43,586 bases of DNA from Brenneria alni (GTDB lineage Bacteria; Pseudomonadota; Gammaproteobacteria; Enterobacterales; Enterobacteriaceae), in assembly GCF_003666245.1 (NCBI RefSeq), contig NZ_MJLZ01000038.1, positions 1-43,586 of the forward strand, read 5' to 3'. Positions 29,262 to 36,836 of the stretch are shown here, piece by piece; the first letter of the stretch is position 1; every line of letters begins with the position of its first letter. Under the pieces are notes generated by a model, which was not told the DNA's origin, ran no database searches, and saw nothing but the letters and a program-made list of their open reading frames with translations. The position numbers and the translations under genes were made by a program.

Positions 29262-30520
29262 TGGTTGTCCTCCTGTATTATCAGGCTGGCGGCATACAAT
29301 GCGCTGATCATCGACACCCCCGCGCCGCACCCTTGTGCAATGGGATCAAATCCTGCCAACACCGCGCCAATGGCATACAGGTTATGCGCCGTTTTACCAT
29401 AGATACCGGGGCGCAGCTTTTCATCGGTTATCACGCCGAATTGCATGTAGGGTTGGGCGGCAAACACATCCTGCCGACTCCAGGCCTCTCGCCGCGCCTC
29501 AAAACGAACATCCAGCCCAAAGACAGGTTCAGTGACCCGATCGCATTGCGCCACCAGACCGTTACTAAAAAAACTGCCGCTGGCTAACACCACGTGCTGC
29601 GCCCACAGCGGAATATCGCGGTGATTACGGGTATAGAGGGCTGTGCCCTGCGGTTGCGACATGGCGCGTTCTACCCGGTCACCCGGCATGATGATGCCGC
29701 CCAGTTGGCAAAAACGACGCAATAATGCCTGATGCAAACGTAGACCCAGCAATGAGGGCGGCAAGGTCGGCAATAACCGCACCGGCTTGCCAAGCGTCTT
29801 GCGCAGCCCGGTCAGTACAGACGTCCCTTCCAGCCCCAGACAGGCAGGCATGATCACCGCATCATTACCACTGGCTAATAAAGCCAGCTCTTCCGCCAGC
29901 GCAGTCAGATTTTCCGGCAGGTCAAGCACACGGGAAATATTCACCGCCCGGAACTCGCTGGGGTTGCGGCGCAGCCGATCCAGCACTGGCAGTTTCAAAT
30001 CATCACTGCGGGCGGCAATCCCCTGTGTCTGAAGCGTTCCGGCCACAATACCGGACTGAAAATCCAGAAAACCTTCTATACCGGCGACCAGCGGTCTTTC
30101 CCGGTGGTCAGCACCGGATAACCCACGGGTAACGCTGTCCGACGGACTAAGCCAGCAGGGGCGAAACTTACCCAATGGCGTCATACGCATATGATTTTGC
30201 CGATAATCGCCCAACATAGGTATCGCGCAACCAACCAGCAGCGCCTGAGCCTCCGGCAGCAATGCAGCCACCTGATCGGCCCCCATCAGCGAATAGGGAT
30301 GATAAGGCGCTTGCCGGGCCAGCTCATCCAGCGCACTTAACGGCTGGCTGACTGGCTGGCCATCCGGCAGACAGGCGAGCAGATCCAGCGCGCCCGAGGA
30401 AAAATGCAAAGCACTTTGCCCGGCGCTGACGATGGCGCAACGTTTTCCCTGTTCGGATAAACGGATGCCGCAGGTTAACCCCGCCAGACCACCGCCGATA
30501 ATAACCACGTCATAACGCAT
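29258..30520 (-). CDS. glpB: Anaerobic glycerol-3-phosphate dehydrogenase subunit B
   Basis: Flavoprotein subunit of the anaerobic sn-glycerol-3-phosphate dehydrogenase. The ATG at 30520, preceded by AGGAGG, starts MRYDVVIIGGGLAGLTCG, so the FAD-binding GxGxxG motif is at residues 9-14. The product is 420 aa, the family's normal size. The start overlaps the glpA stop by 11 bp and the end overlaps glpC by 4 bp, showing tight coupling. Confidence 0.95.
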   Translation of the reverse strand: MRYDVVIIGGGLAGLTCGIRLSEQGKRCAIVSAGQSALHFSSGALDLLACLPDGQPVSQPLSALDELARQAPYHPYSLMGADQVAALLPEAQALLVGCAIPMLGDYRQNHMRMTPLGKFRPCWLSPSDSVTRGLSGADHRERPLVAGIEGFLDFQSGIVAGTLQTQGIAARSDDLKLPVLDRLRRNPSEFRAVNISRVLDLPENLTALAEELALLASGNDAVIMPACLGLEGTSVLTGLRKTLGKPVRLLPTLPPSLLGLRLHQALLRRFCQLGGIIMPGDRVERAMSQPQGTALYTRNHRDIPLWAQHVVLASGSFFSNGLVAQCDRVTEPVFGLDVRFEARREAWSRQDVFAAQPYMQFGVITDEKLRPGIYGKTAHNLYAIGAVLAGFDPIAQGCGAGVSMISALYAASLIIQEDNQ

Positions 30521-32219
30521 GGTGCGCCTCCTGACCGTCACTGGCTGTCAGGCCGCACAATCCTTGATACACCCAACTGGTAAACTCGCTTTCGCGCAGG
30601 GTATTGCCCCAGGCGACCGGGCGAATGCCTTTCCAGCGTTCATTGAGAAACTGGCTAAGTTGAGTAATGGATTGCTCCGGCGTCGACTGCCCCAGCCGAC
30701 ACAGCAACCCTGCGGCCCGGCAGGCGCAAAGCTCCCCTTGACAGGTTCCCATTCCGACGCGGGTACGCCGACGTAAATCAATCAGATTATTAACCTGCAA
30801 CGACGCCACGGCATAACGCACTTCACCAGCGGTGACGGCTTCACACTCGCATACCAGACTGCTATCAAGGCGTTCGCCGGATAACAAGCGCCCGGCCCGT
30901 TCGCCATGACGGTAAGTGGCCGAACCACGCAACGGCGCAGATAAGGGTAATGCCCGGTCATTATTTTCTGGCAAATGGTTTTTTTGTTCAGAGGAAAGCC
31001 TTGCTGAAACATGTTGCCATACGGCAGAACAGTGCGAAGCCGATTGTTCCGAACCGGGTAATGGCGTTTGTGCCGTAGTACAAGCCACGCTGCAACCCAG
31101 CTTTTCGCAGATTTTATCCGTCACCCATTCCGCCATCAGCCGGTAGGTCATCAATTTACCGCCGGTGATGGTAATAAAACCTTCCAGACCGTCACGGCTG
31201 GCATGGTCGAGCAGCACAATGCCACGACTGACGCTGCGCCCGCTGGGGTCACTGTCATTCGCCACCAGCGGACGAACCCCGGCATAGGCCCGAAGAATAC
31301 GCGTGGCCGCCAGTTGCGGCGCCAGTTTGGCGCCTTCACGCATCAGGATATCCACTTCCGCAGGCGTAACCGCCATATTATCTATCTGATCGTAATCGAT
31401 ATGGGTGGAGGTGGTGCCGATCAACGAAATGGTGTCACCCGGCACCAGGATGTCGGCATCAGCCGGTTTGCGGCAGCGGTTAATCACCATGTTATTAATA
31501 CGGTGCCCCAAAATCAGCAACGCCCCTTTCGCCGGGAACATACGCACGCGCAGATCGGCATACTCCGCGATATGTTGCCCCCAGATACCCCCGGCATTCA
31601 CCACAACCTGCGCATATATCTCGCTTTCAATGGCGTTTTTATGGTCGAAAACGCGCACCCCGGTGATGCGATCACCCTGGCGGATCAAACCGATAACTTC
31701 ATGATAAGTCAGTACCTCGGCACCGTGCTCACAGGCATCGATCATATTGGCCGAGGTCAGGCGGAAAGGGTCGATGGTGCCATCCGGCACCCGGACCGCG
31801 CCAATAAGCGCCGGATTCGCGGCAGGTTCCAGACGCAGCGCCTCCTGCGGATCAATCGCCTGTGCATTGATGCCCGCCTGATGGCAGGCGGCAATAAACC
31901 CGGCCTGATAGGCGAGGTCGTCTTCCGGCAAGGTCAGAAACAGACCATCTGTCGGCTCGACGCAATGGCGGGCAATACGCTTGAGGATCCGGTTTTCTTC
32001 AATACATTCACGGGCAGATTCACCGTCCGTCACCGCATAACGCGATCCGCTGTGCAGCAGGCCATGATTACGCCCGGTCGCGCCGGTGGCGATGTCATGC
32101 CGTTCTAGCAGCAGGCAGCGTAACCCTCTCAGCGCACAGTCCCGCACGGTTCCCGCCCCCGTCGCGCCGCCGCCAATCACCACGATGTCGGTTTCCCGGT
32201 ATGACCCATTATTTTGCAT
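30510..32219 (-). CDS. glpA: Anaerobic glycerol-3-phosphate dehydrogenase subunit A
   Basis: Catalytic FAD subunit, oxidising sn-glycerol-3-phosphate to dihydroxyacetone phosphate under anaerobic conditions. The 569-aa protein has the N-terminal dinucleotide fold VIGGGATGAGTVRDCALRG (about residues 13-31), the DAO fold with GRNHGLLHSG, and a C-terminal BFD-like [2Fe-2S] domain (VCECEAVTAGEV and CQGELCACRA). E. coli GlpA is 542 aa; the extra length lies mainly between the DAO domain and the BFD-like domain (about residues 395-440). GAGAGG precedes the ATG. It is divergent from the glpT remnant, the same arrangement as E. coli glpABC and glpTQ. Confidence 0.95.
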   Translation of the reverse strand: MQNNGSYRETDIVVIGGGATGAGTVRDCALRGLRCLLLERHDIATGATGRNHGLLHSGSRYAVTDGESARECIEENRILKRIARHCVEPTDGLFLTLPEDDLAYQAGFIAACHQAGINAQAIDPQEALRLEPAANPALIGAVRVPDGTIDPFRLTSANMIDACEHGAEVLTYHEVIGLIRQGDRITGVRVFDHKNAIESEIYAQVVVNAGGIWGQHIAEYADLRVRMFPAKGALLILGHRINNMVINRCRKPADADILVPGDTISLIGTTSTHIDYDQIDNMAVTPAEVDILMREGAKLAPQLAATRILRAYAGVRPLVANDSDPSGRSVSRGIVLLDHASRDGLEGFITITGGKLMTYRLMAEWVTDKICEKLGCSVACTTAQTPLPGSEQSASHCSAVWQHVSARLSSEQKNHLPENNDRALPLSAPLRGSATYRHGERAGRLLSGERLDSSLVCECEAVTAGEVRYAVASLQVNNLIDLRRRTRVGMGTCQGELCACRAAGLLCRLGQSTPEQSITQLSQFLNERWKGIRPVAWGNTLRESEFTSWVYQGLCGLTASDGQEAHHAL

Positions 32220-32339
32220 GTTACCTCTCCACGTGGATCGCTACATGTTGCTATTGGGACACAAAACGCAGGGTTAATGTTTGATAAAGAGCAAAAACGA
32301 GCATAAAACGAAAATTCAAAGGGCATTAACATCCATGTT

Positions 32340-32355
32340 CGTGATGAGTATCACT
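32340..32355. promoter_or_regulatory. CRP site in the glpA/glpT divergent region
   Basis: GTGA-TGAGTA-TCAC (32341-32354) matches the CRP core GTGA-N6-TCAC exactly. It lies in the 308-bp region between glpA and the glpT remnant, where E. coli also has CRP and GlpR sites. Flanking sequence (CATGTTCG just left, and TAATGTTTGATAAAGAG around 32275-32290) resembles GlpR half-sites, but I would not fix their borders. No ORF is supported in this gap. Confidence 0.7.
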
Positions 32356-32527
32356 AAAAGTAATCCTGAAATTGCAGCAATTTTGTTAACAACAGCACAA
32401 AGCAATGTACTAAGTCATAAAAGTGAAACATTTGAGCGATGACTCACAAATGAAAATAGCGCTGACGAATACGATGTCGCTCGATATAGAACAAAAAAAT
32501 AACGTTTTGGGCGTATTGGAGGCAAAT

Positions 32528-33065
32528 ATGCTGAGTATTTTTAAACCCGCTACACACCAGGCCCGTGTCGCAGAAGATCAGGTTGACCCACTGTACCGTC
32601 GCCTGCGTTGGCAAATTTTTATGGGGATCTTTTTTGGCTATGCCGCTTACTATCTGGTGCGAAAAAATTTCGCCCTGGCGATGCCATTCTTGATCGAACA
32701 GGGGTTCTCTCGCGGCGATCTCGGTTTCGCACTATCCGGTATTTCGATCGCCTACGGCTTTTCCAAATTTATCATGGGTTCGGTGTCTGACCGATCCAAT
32801 CCACGCGTTTTCTTACCTGCCAGCCTGATACTGGCATCATCCGTCATGCTGTTTATGGGCTTTGTGCCCTGGGCCACCTCCAGCATTGCAGTCATGTTCG
32901 TGCTGCTGTTCTTATGTGGTTGGTTTCAAGGCATGGGCTGGCCGCCATGGCTGGGACGGCGGCTTTATGGTGATGATCGGCGGCAGCATAGTGGCGGTGG
33001 TTTTGCTCATCATCGTCATACTCAGTGAGAATAAGCATAAAGAAGCGTTGGCCAAACGCGCATAG
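32528..33065 (+). pseudogene. glpT: Glycerol-3-phosphate transporter glpT, internally deleted
   Basis: The ATG at 32528 (GGAGG five bases upstream) starts [11 protein letters not shown], and the first 138 or so residues are nearly identical to E. coli GlpT through [10 protein letters not shown]. At about 32950 the sequence jumps to the C-terminal end ([13 protein letters not shown], then [12 protein letters not shown]), which lies in a different frame and ends at 33065. About 270 codons (roughly 800 bp), covering the second half of the N-domain and most of the C-domain, are gone, and the fused frame reads into a stop at 33028. Short GGCTGG repeats lie at the junction, which suggests deletion by microhomology. 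No transporter can be made; glpQ, next in E. coli, is also absent. Confidence 0.93.
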
Positions 33066-33144
33066 CCTATCTATTACGTCCCCCTATGGCGGTGCCTTCC
33101 ACGACGCCGCCTTTGATGCCAGACGCCATATATCAGCTTATTAA

Positions 33145-33744
33145 CTATATGATCGTTACCGGAACTGAACTCCCTTTAGGTAACGTCACAACCAGCGCTG
33201 TTGCATAGTTCGAACTTATAGCGGAAGAGGTATCGCTGTAAACCTTTCCTCCCTGCCGCATAAAATCGCCCAGCCTCATTTCAACCGAAACGTTATCCCT
33301 TTTAGCGTACTGCAAGATCGCCTCTCTGGCCTGCAGGCCTACCATTACATTTAACGAGGGATCTTTAAGCTCGGACGCTCTCATTTCTACCGGAAAATAA
33401 GGCGGCGCATTTCTATGGGTGACGAGCTGCAAATATGGATTGGGCCGTAATCTATCATAGTTGAAAATTCTGGCGATGGAATTCGGATTACCTTTCAGGT
33501 GCCCTCTGGAAATAAAACGCTTGTCCGTCGAACGATAAAGCAAGGTATTTTCGTTCAGATTCATTGCGCGTACCGGATCATGCACGTTGAGAAAAGCCTC
33601 TTTCTCCGCAGGGGGCAAATCATTCACAGAGTTTATTGTTTGCCCGCCCCTGGTATTAGTGTCTGTCGAACTGGAAGCGCGATTAGACGATTCAGCCTCA
33701 TAAGGAGAGGCAGCCTTGTTTTTCGTAATACATAGGTTTCCCAT
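33145..33744 (-). CDS. hopF: HopF/AvrPphF-family type III secreted effector (ADP-ribosyltransferase-like)
   Basis: Predicted effector injected into plant cells by a type III secretion system. The ATG at 33744, with AAGGGGA seven bases upstream, gives 199 aa, close to P. syringae HopF1 (about 203 aa); a frame extension upstream is not needed. The N-terminus MGNLC carries Gly2 and Cys5, the acylation signature that sends HopF proteins to the plant plasma membrane. After a Ser/Thr-rich linker (residues 13-36), the AvrPphF-ORF-2 domain shows HDPVRAMNLN (55-64), YRST with Arg71, GNPNS (85-89), SLNVMVGLQA (130-139) and EMRLGDFMRQGGKVYSDTSS (155-174) with Asp171. Arg71 and Asp171 align with the Arg/Asp pair needed for HopF2 ADP-ribosyltransferase activity (R71/D175 there). 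It follows a chaperone gene and a hrp box on the same strand. Host targets in the family are MAP kinase kinases and RIN4; that is not shown here. Confidence 0.92.
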   Translation of the reverse strand: MGNLCITKNKAASPYEAESSNRASSSTDTNTRGGQTINSVNDLPPAEKEAFLNVHDPVRAMNLNENTLLYRSTDKRFISRGHLKGNPNSIARIFNYDRLRPNPYLQLVTHRNAPPYFPVEMRASELKDPSLNVMVGLQAREAILQYAKRDNVSVEMRLGDFMRQGGKVYSDTSSAISSNYATALVVTLPKGSSVPVTII

Positions 33745-33838
33745 AATATATCCCCTTGACAATAAATTTTTATTCGCTTATTTCCAACATGATAAAAATC
33801 ACCCGTGATCGAGTGGGCTTACAATATGGCTTCTCGCT

Positions 33839-34276
33839 TCAGGTGGAATTACCTTCCCAATTCAGGGCAGCGTTATTATTCAGCCAGCGTTGTAACGCCG
33901 CAGCCTTATCAACAAAGATTTCGAAAAGTGCAAAAATATCGGCGGAATTCAGCCCGGCTAACGACTGGCGGGTATGGATGGTAAGCTGTTTTGTTTCACG
34001 ATGCAGGCCAACAACATATATCGGGTGGTATAAGCTGAATCTATTAATATCCAGTAATTCAACAAGTTTTGTATTATCCAACTGCTGAATATCCTGCCCC
34101 AGAAAACCTACCATATGGAGATAATTGTTCTTATCAGCAAGAATATTTATTTTAATTCCATTAGCCAGCTCAAATGCATAAATATTATCTTCATCAGAAT
34201 GGCTATAGCTGTTTTCTATTTTATATTGCGTTAATAACTGCGATATCAGGATATTAAACATGCGGCCTGTAGACAT
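33839..34276 (-). CDS. shcF: ShcF-like type III secretion chaperone (CesT/Tir family)
   Basis: Predicted dedicated chaperone of the HopF-like effector. The ATG at 34276 has the ribosome site AAAGGGGG four bases upstream and gives 145 aa; the longer frame to 34306 is not supported. Class I chaperones are small, acidic and begin with a helix leading into a beta-sheet with a central aliphatic strand. Here the N-terminal helix FNILISQLLTQYKI, the alternating strands IYAFELANGIKINILAD and LHMVGFLGQD, and the LLDINRFSLYHPIYVVGLH block fit that plan and resemble P. syringae ShcF. It lies 94 bp upstream of the effector gene, as in the avrPphF ORF1-ORF2 operon. Identification rests on size, pattern and context. 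Confidence 0.8.
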   Translation of the reverse strand: MSTGRMFNILISQLLTQYKIENSYSHSDEDNIYAFELANGIKINILADKNNYLHMVGFLGQDIQQLDNTKLVELLDINRFSLYHPIYVVGLHRETKQLTIHTRQSLAGLNSADIFALFEIFVDKAAALQRWLNNNAALNWEGNST

Positions 34277-34335
34277 TTTACCCCCTTTCACCGCCAGACC
34301 CAGCACTCGGCATCCCTGAGGGCGCTAATAGACTC

Positions 34336-34363
34336 TGAGTGGAAAAAGACGGCTATCTGTTCC
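34336..34363 (-). promoter_or_regulatory. hrp box (HrpL-dependent promoter)
   Basis: On the minus strand GGAACA (34358-34363), 15 bp and CCACTCA (34336-34342) match the HrpL consensus GGAACC-N15/16-CCACNNA at every defined position but the sixth. It ends 59 bp before the shcF ATG, in the correct orientation, and no other gene lies between. It predicts co-expression of shcF and hopF with the type III secretion genes of the host. Confidence 0.85.
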
Positions 34364-34431
34364 CGCCCGATCTTGTGGGCGTCGGTGTCCAGGCTTGCCA
34401 TCTTTGTGTAAACGAGGATAGCGAGGGGCAA

Positions 34432-35232
34432 TTATCCCAGAAATAAATCCCGCAGGTAGTTCGGCACCGCGTTTTCCGCGTTGGCGCCGATCACCTCCAG
34501 TTCAGGCAGCAAATTCTTTAACCGCTGATGGGCATTTTGCATGATGCAGCCTTTGCCTGCCATCGACAGCATTTCGTAATCATTCATGCCATCACCGAAA
34601 GCAATGCACTCTTTAAGCGAAAAGCCGATTATTTTCGCCACCTGCTCCAGCGCATGCCCTTTGGATACACCACCGGCCATGACTTCCAGGCAGGTCAGTG
34701 TCGAAAAACTTACATTGACGCGATCGCCCCAACGCGCATTGATCGCCTCTTCCAACGCCAGAAGTTGCTCATGATAATGACAAGTGAAAAAGATTTTGCT
34801 GACGCCGTCGGTTTCCAGTAAGGCTGGCTCGAACAGCTTATATTTAAACACCGACTCCTTAAAAAAGCGCTCTTCCTCCGGCCGCTGACGGTTCATAAAC
34901 CAGTCATCATCGCGGTAAACATGCGTCAGCATATCCGGGTTATTGTGTGCTACGCCGTAAAGATCGCGGGCAATGTCCGCATCCAGATTATGGCTGAAGA
35001 TCAGATCGCCCTGCGTGTTGTGCACCCGCGCCCCGTTGGAGGTGATCATAAACGCGCTGATACCCAGACCGTCGCGGATTTGCGCCACATCCATATGATG
35101 CCGCCCGGTGGCAAATACAAAATGAATTCCCTTTTCGGTCAGCAACCTGAGGATTTTTTTCGCATACGGGGAAAGGGTATGGTCGGGTGACAATAAGGTG
35201 CCATCTAAATCGGAAGCTACGACATGGTACAT
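34432..35232 (-). CDS. yigL: HAD-family (Cof-type) pyridoxal phosphate phosphatase YigL
   Basis: Cytoplasmic HAD phosphatase, 266 aa, the same length as E. coli YigL, which dephosphorylates pyridoxal phosphate and sugar phosphates. Motif I is ASDLDGTLL with nucleophile Asp8 and acid Asp10, motif II is ATGR near residue 42, motif III is the SKGHAL lysine, and motif IV is FGDGMNDYEM. A C2-type cap domain lies between. It is 32 bp downstream of pldB on the same strand, the E. coli pldB-yigL order, and probably co-transcribed with it. Confidence 0.95.
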   Translation of the reverse strand: MYHVVASDLDGTLLSPDHTLSPYAKKILRLLTEKGIHFVFATGRHHMDVAQIRDGLGISAFMITSNGARVHNTQGDLIFSHNLDADIARDLYGVAHNNPDMLTHVYRDDDWFMNRQRPEEERFFKESVFKYKLFEPALLETDGVSKIFFTCHYHEQLLALEEAINARWGDRVNVSFSTLTCLEVMAGGVSKGHALEQVAKIIGFSLKECIAFGDGMNDYEMLSMAGKGCIMQNAHQRLKNLLPELEVIGANAENAVPNYLRDLFLG

Positions 35233-35264
35233 AACGGTGAGATCTAACCTCTGGTGATGTTAAT

Positions 35265-36254
35265 TTAATAATAATGAGCAAAATGTGCCAGAATCAGCGC
35301 AAATGCCTGAGCACGAATGTTATCTTTTTCAAACAGAATTTCATGCCGCGCCCCTTTAATAATCTGAGGAATTCTGCCTACACAAGGGTGCCCACTCTGC
35401 GCCAGGGCCTGGCAAAACGTATCCTGACTACGGTTATCAACCACACGATCTTCTTCCGCCTGCAACAACAGTATCGGTGTCGTGATATCGGCGGCCTGCG
35501 CCAGTAATTGCTTACCCACCAGCATGGCTTCGCGCACCCAATGATAGGTCGGTCCGCCAACGCGTAACTCTGGGGAATCTGCATAAAAACGTACGCTACG
35601 CTGGTAACGTTCACGGCTGTGAGTCAGCATATTGACCATATAGGGCAATGGCCGCCACTGCCCCGTACCAATCGCATAATAGTCACGCACCGAGGGGTGA
35701 CGCTCCGCCCAGTCAACCACCCGCCATGCCAGCCAGTGCGGGATCGGCAGATGGATGCCGCACATGGGGGCGCACAGTGCTACGGCATCAAAAGCCTGCG
35801 GCTGGCGGGCCAGAAACTGAGCCAGAATCACTCCACCCATAGAGTGAGCCAGTGCGAATCGCCGGGTATGCGCATATGGAGCAATCTGCTGTTGCCACAG
35901 CCATTCGATATCATCCACATAGTCGCTGAAGCGCAATACATGCCCACGATGACCATCGTCGAGCAGCCTCCCGGAGCGCCCCTGCCCACGGTGATCCATC
36001 ACCAGCACGTCATAGCCGTTGTGGAAGAGATCGTAAGCAACTTCGCTGTATTTTACATAGCTTTCAATACGCCCAGGAAACACAACGACGATTTTATCGT
36101 GCTGCGGCGCCGTAAAACGCACAAAGCGGATCGGCACGTTATCAACGCCGCTAAATTCCCCTTCTTCACGCTGGCGCCAGAAATCCAATAACTCCCCGGT
36201 TGCAAACGCCGAAAACTGCGCTTCTCGCGTTAACAGGCTATCGTGATAGGGCAT
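35265..36254 (-). CDS. pldB: Lysophospholipase L2 PldB
   Basis: Alpha/beta hydrolase acting on lysophospholipids at the inner membrane. The ATG at 36254 (GGAG nine bases before) gives 329 aa, against 340 in E. coli. The nucleophile elbow is AHSMGG (about residues 140-145), the oxyanion region follows MDHRGQGRSGR, and the C-terminal acid and histidine are in LLLQAEEDRVVDN and GARHEILFE. It is in front of yigL and divergent from the rhtB remnant, matching E. coli gene order. Confidence 0.94.
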   Translation of the reverse strand: MPYHDSLLTREAQFSAFATGELLDFWRQREEGEFSGVDNVPIRFVRFTAPQHDKIVVVFPGRIESYVKYSEVAYDLFHNGYDVLVMDHRGQGRSGRLLDDGHRGHVLRFSDYVDDIEWLWQQQIAPYAHTRRFALAHSMGGVILAQFLARQPQAFDAVALCAPMCGIHLPIPHWLAWRVVDWAERHPSVRDYYAIGTGQWRPLPYMVNMLTHSRERYQRSVRFYADSPELRVGGPTYHWVREAMLVGKQLLAQAADITTPILLLQAEEDRVVDNRSQDTFCQALAQSGHPCVGRIPQIIKGARHEILFEKDNIRAQAFALILAHFAHYY

Positions 36255-36340
36255 CACACAGGTCTCCGGCGCAGGCCAGTATAGCTATTGGAATGACTTT
36301 ACGCTTTATGGCGCAAATATAAGTATTCGCGTATTGTGAC

Positions 36341-36460
36341 ATAAAAAATTTCCGGGAGAAATTTTTAACGTCGTTTACGACGGCCCGGAGGGTGGCGGGC
36401 AGGGATAGCCCGCCATAAAAAATTTCCGGGAGAAATTTTTAACGTCGTTTACGACGGCCC
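36341..36460 (+). repeat. Hairpin intergenic repeat, copy B, with a 46-bp direct duplication
   Basis: Two identical 46-bp copies (36341-36386 and 36415-36460) flank a 28-bp hairpin unit. Each copy holds AAATTT-CCGGGAG-AAATTT and CGTCG-TTTA-CGACG followed by GGCCC; the 28-bp unit is GGAGGGT and GGCGGGC-AGGGATA-GCCCGCC. The layout and loops equal copy A at 22555, but the stem sequences differ with pairing kept. Ten bases after the second copy, coding similarity to the C-terminal half of RhtB begins. Confidence 0.85.
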
Positions 36461-36772
36461 AGCGTCATACCACGCCGCAAGCTATTGAAACGTGCGGTTC
36501 TGGTTAATCTAACCAATCCGAAAAGCATGGTATTTTTAGCCGCGTTGTTTCCCCAGTTCATCATTCCCCACCAGCCTCAGGCGGCACAGTATCTGGTTTT
36601 GGGCGCAACCACCGTGGTCGTCGATATTATCGTCATGATTGGCTATGCCACACTGGCGACACGCATTTCCGGCTGGCTGAAAGGACCGCGACAGATGCAG
36701 CTACTGAACCGGGTTTTCGGTTCCTTGTTTATGCTGGTCGGCGCGCTATTGGCTGCGGCCAGAAAGGCATAG
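36461..36772 (+). pseudogene. rhtB: rhtB (homoserine/lactone exporter), 3' half only
   Basis: From about 36470 the plus strand encodes [20 protein letters not shown] and continues to an intact C-terminus ([15 protein letters not shown]), matching the last half of E. coli RhtB (206 aa). The first 110 or so residues, which hold the start, the first helices and the family GPG-type motif, are missing. Coding similarity begins ten bases after the end of the 46-bp direct repeat. A methionine in the remnant (36485) gives a 95-aa ORF, but that would be a partial transporter and is unlikely to work. rhtC, expected between rhtB and recQ, is absent: only 64 bp separate this remnant from the recQ stop. 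Confidence 0.88.
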
Positions 36773-36836
36773 CAAATCGTACCGGGTAGCCCGGTACGTC
36801 ATCCATAACGCCGTTAATACCTGCGTGTTGCAAACA

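Noticed and set aside
32423-32527. N-terminal extension of the glpT frame to an upstream ATG
   Set aside because: E. coli GlpT starts at the equivalent of 32528, which has GGAGG just before it; the upstream 35 codons overlap the regulatory region.
33745-33762. Six-codon upstream extension of the hopF frame
   Set aside because: The internal ATG at 33744 has a better ribosome site and exposes the Gly2/Cys5 acylation signature typical of HopF.
33771-33838. Second hrp box between shcF and hopF
   Set aside because: A GAGTGG resembles part of the -10-side motif, but the T of the conserved position and the GGAACC half at the right distance are missing.
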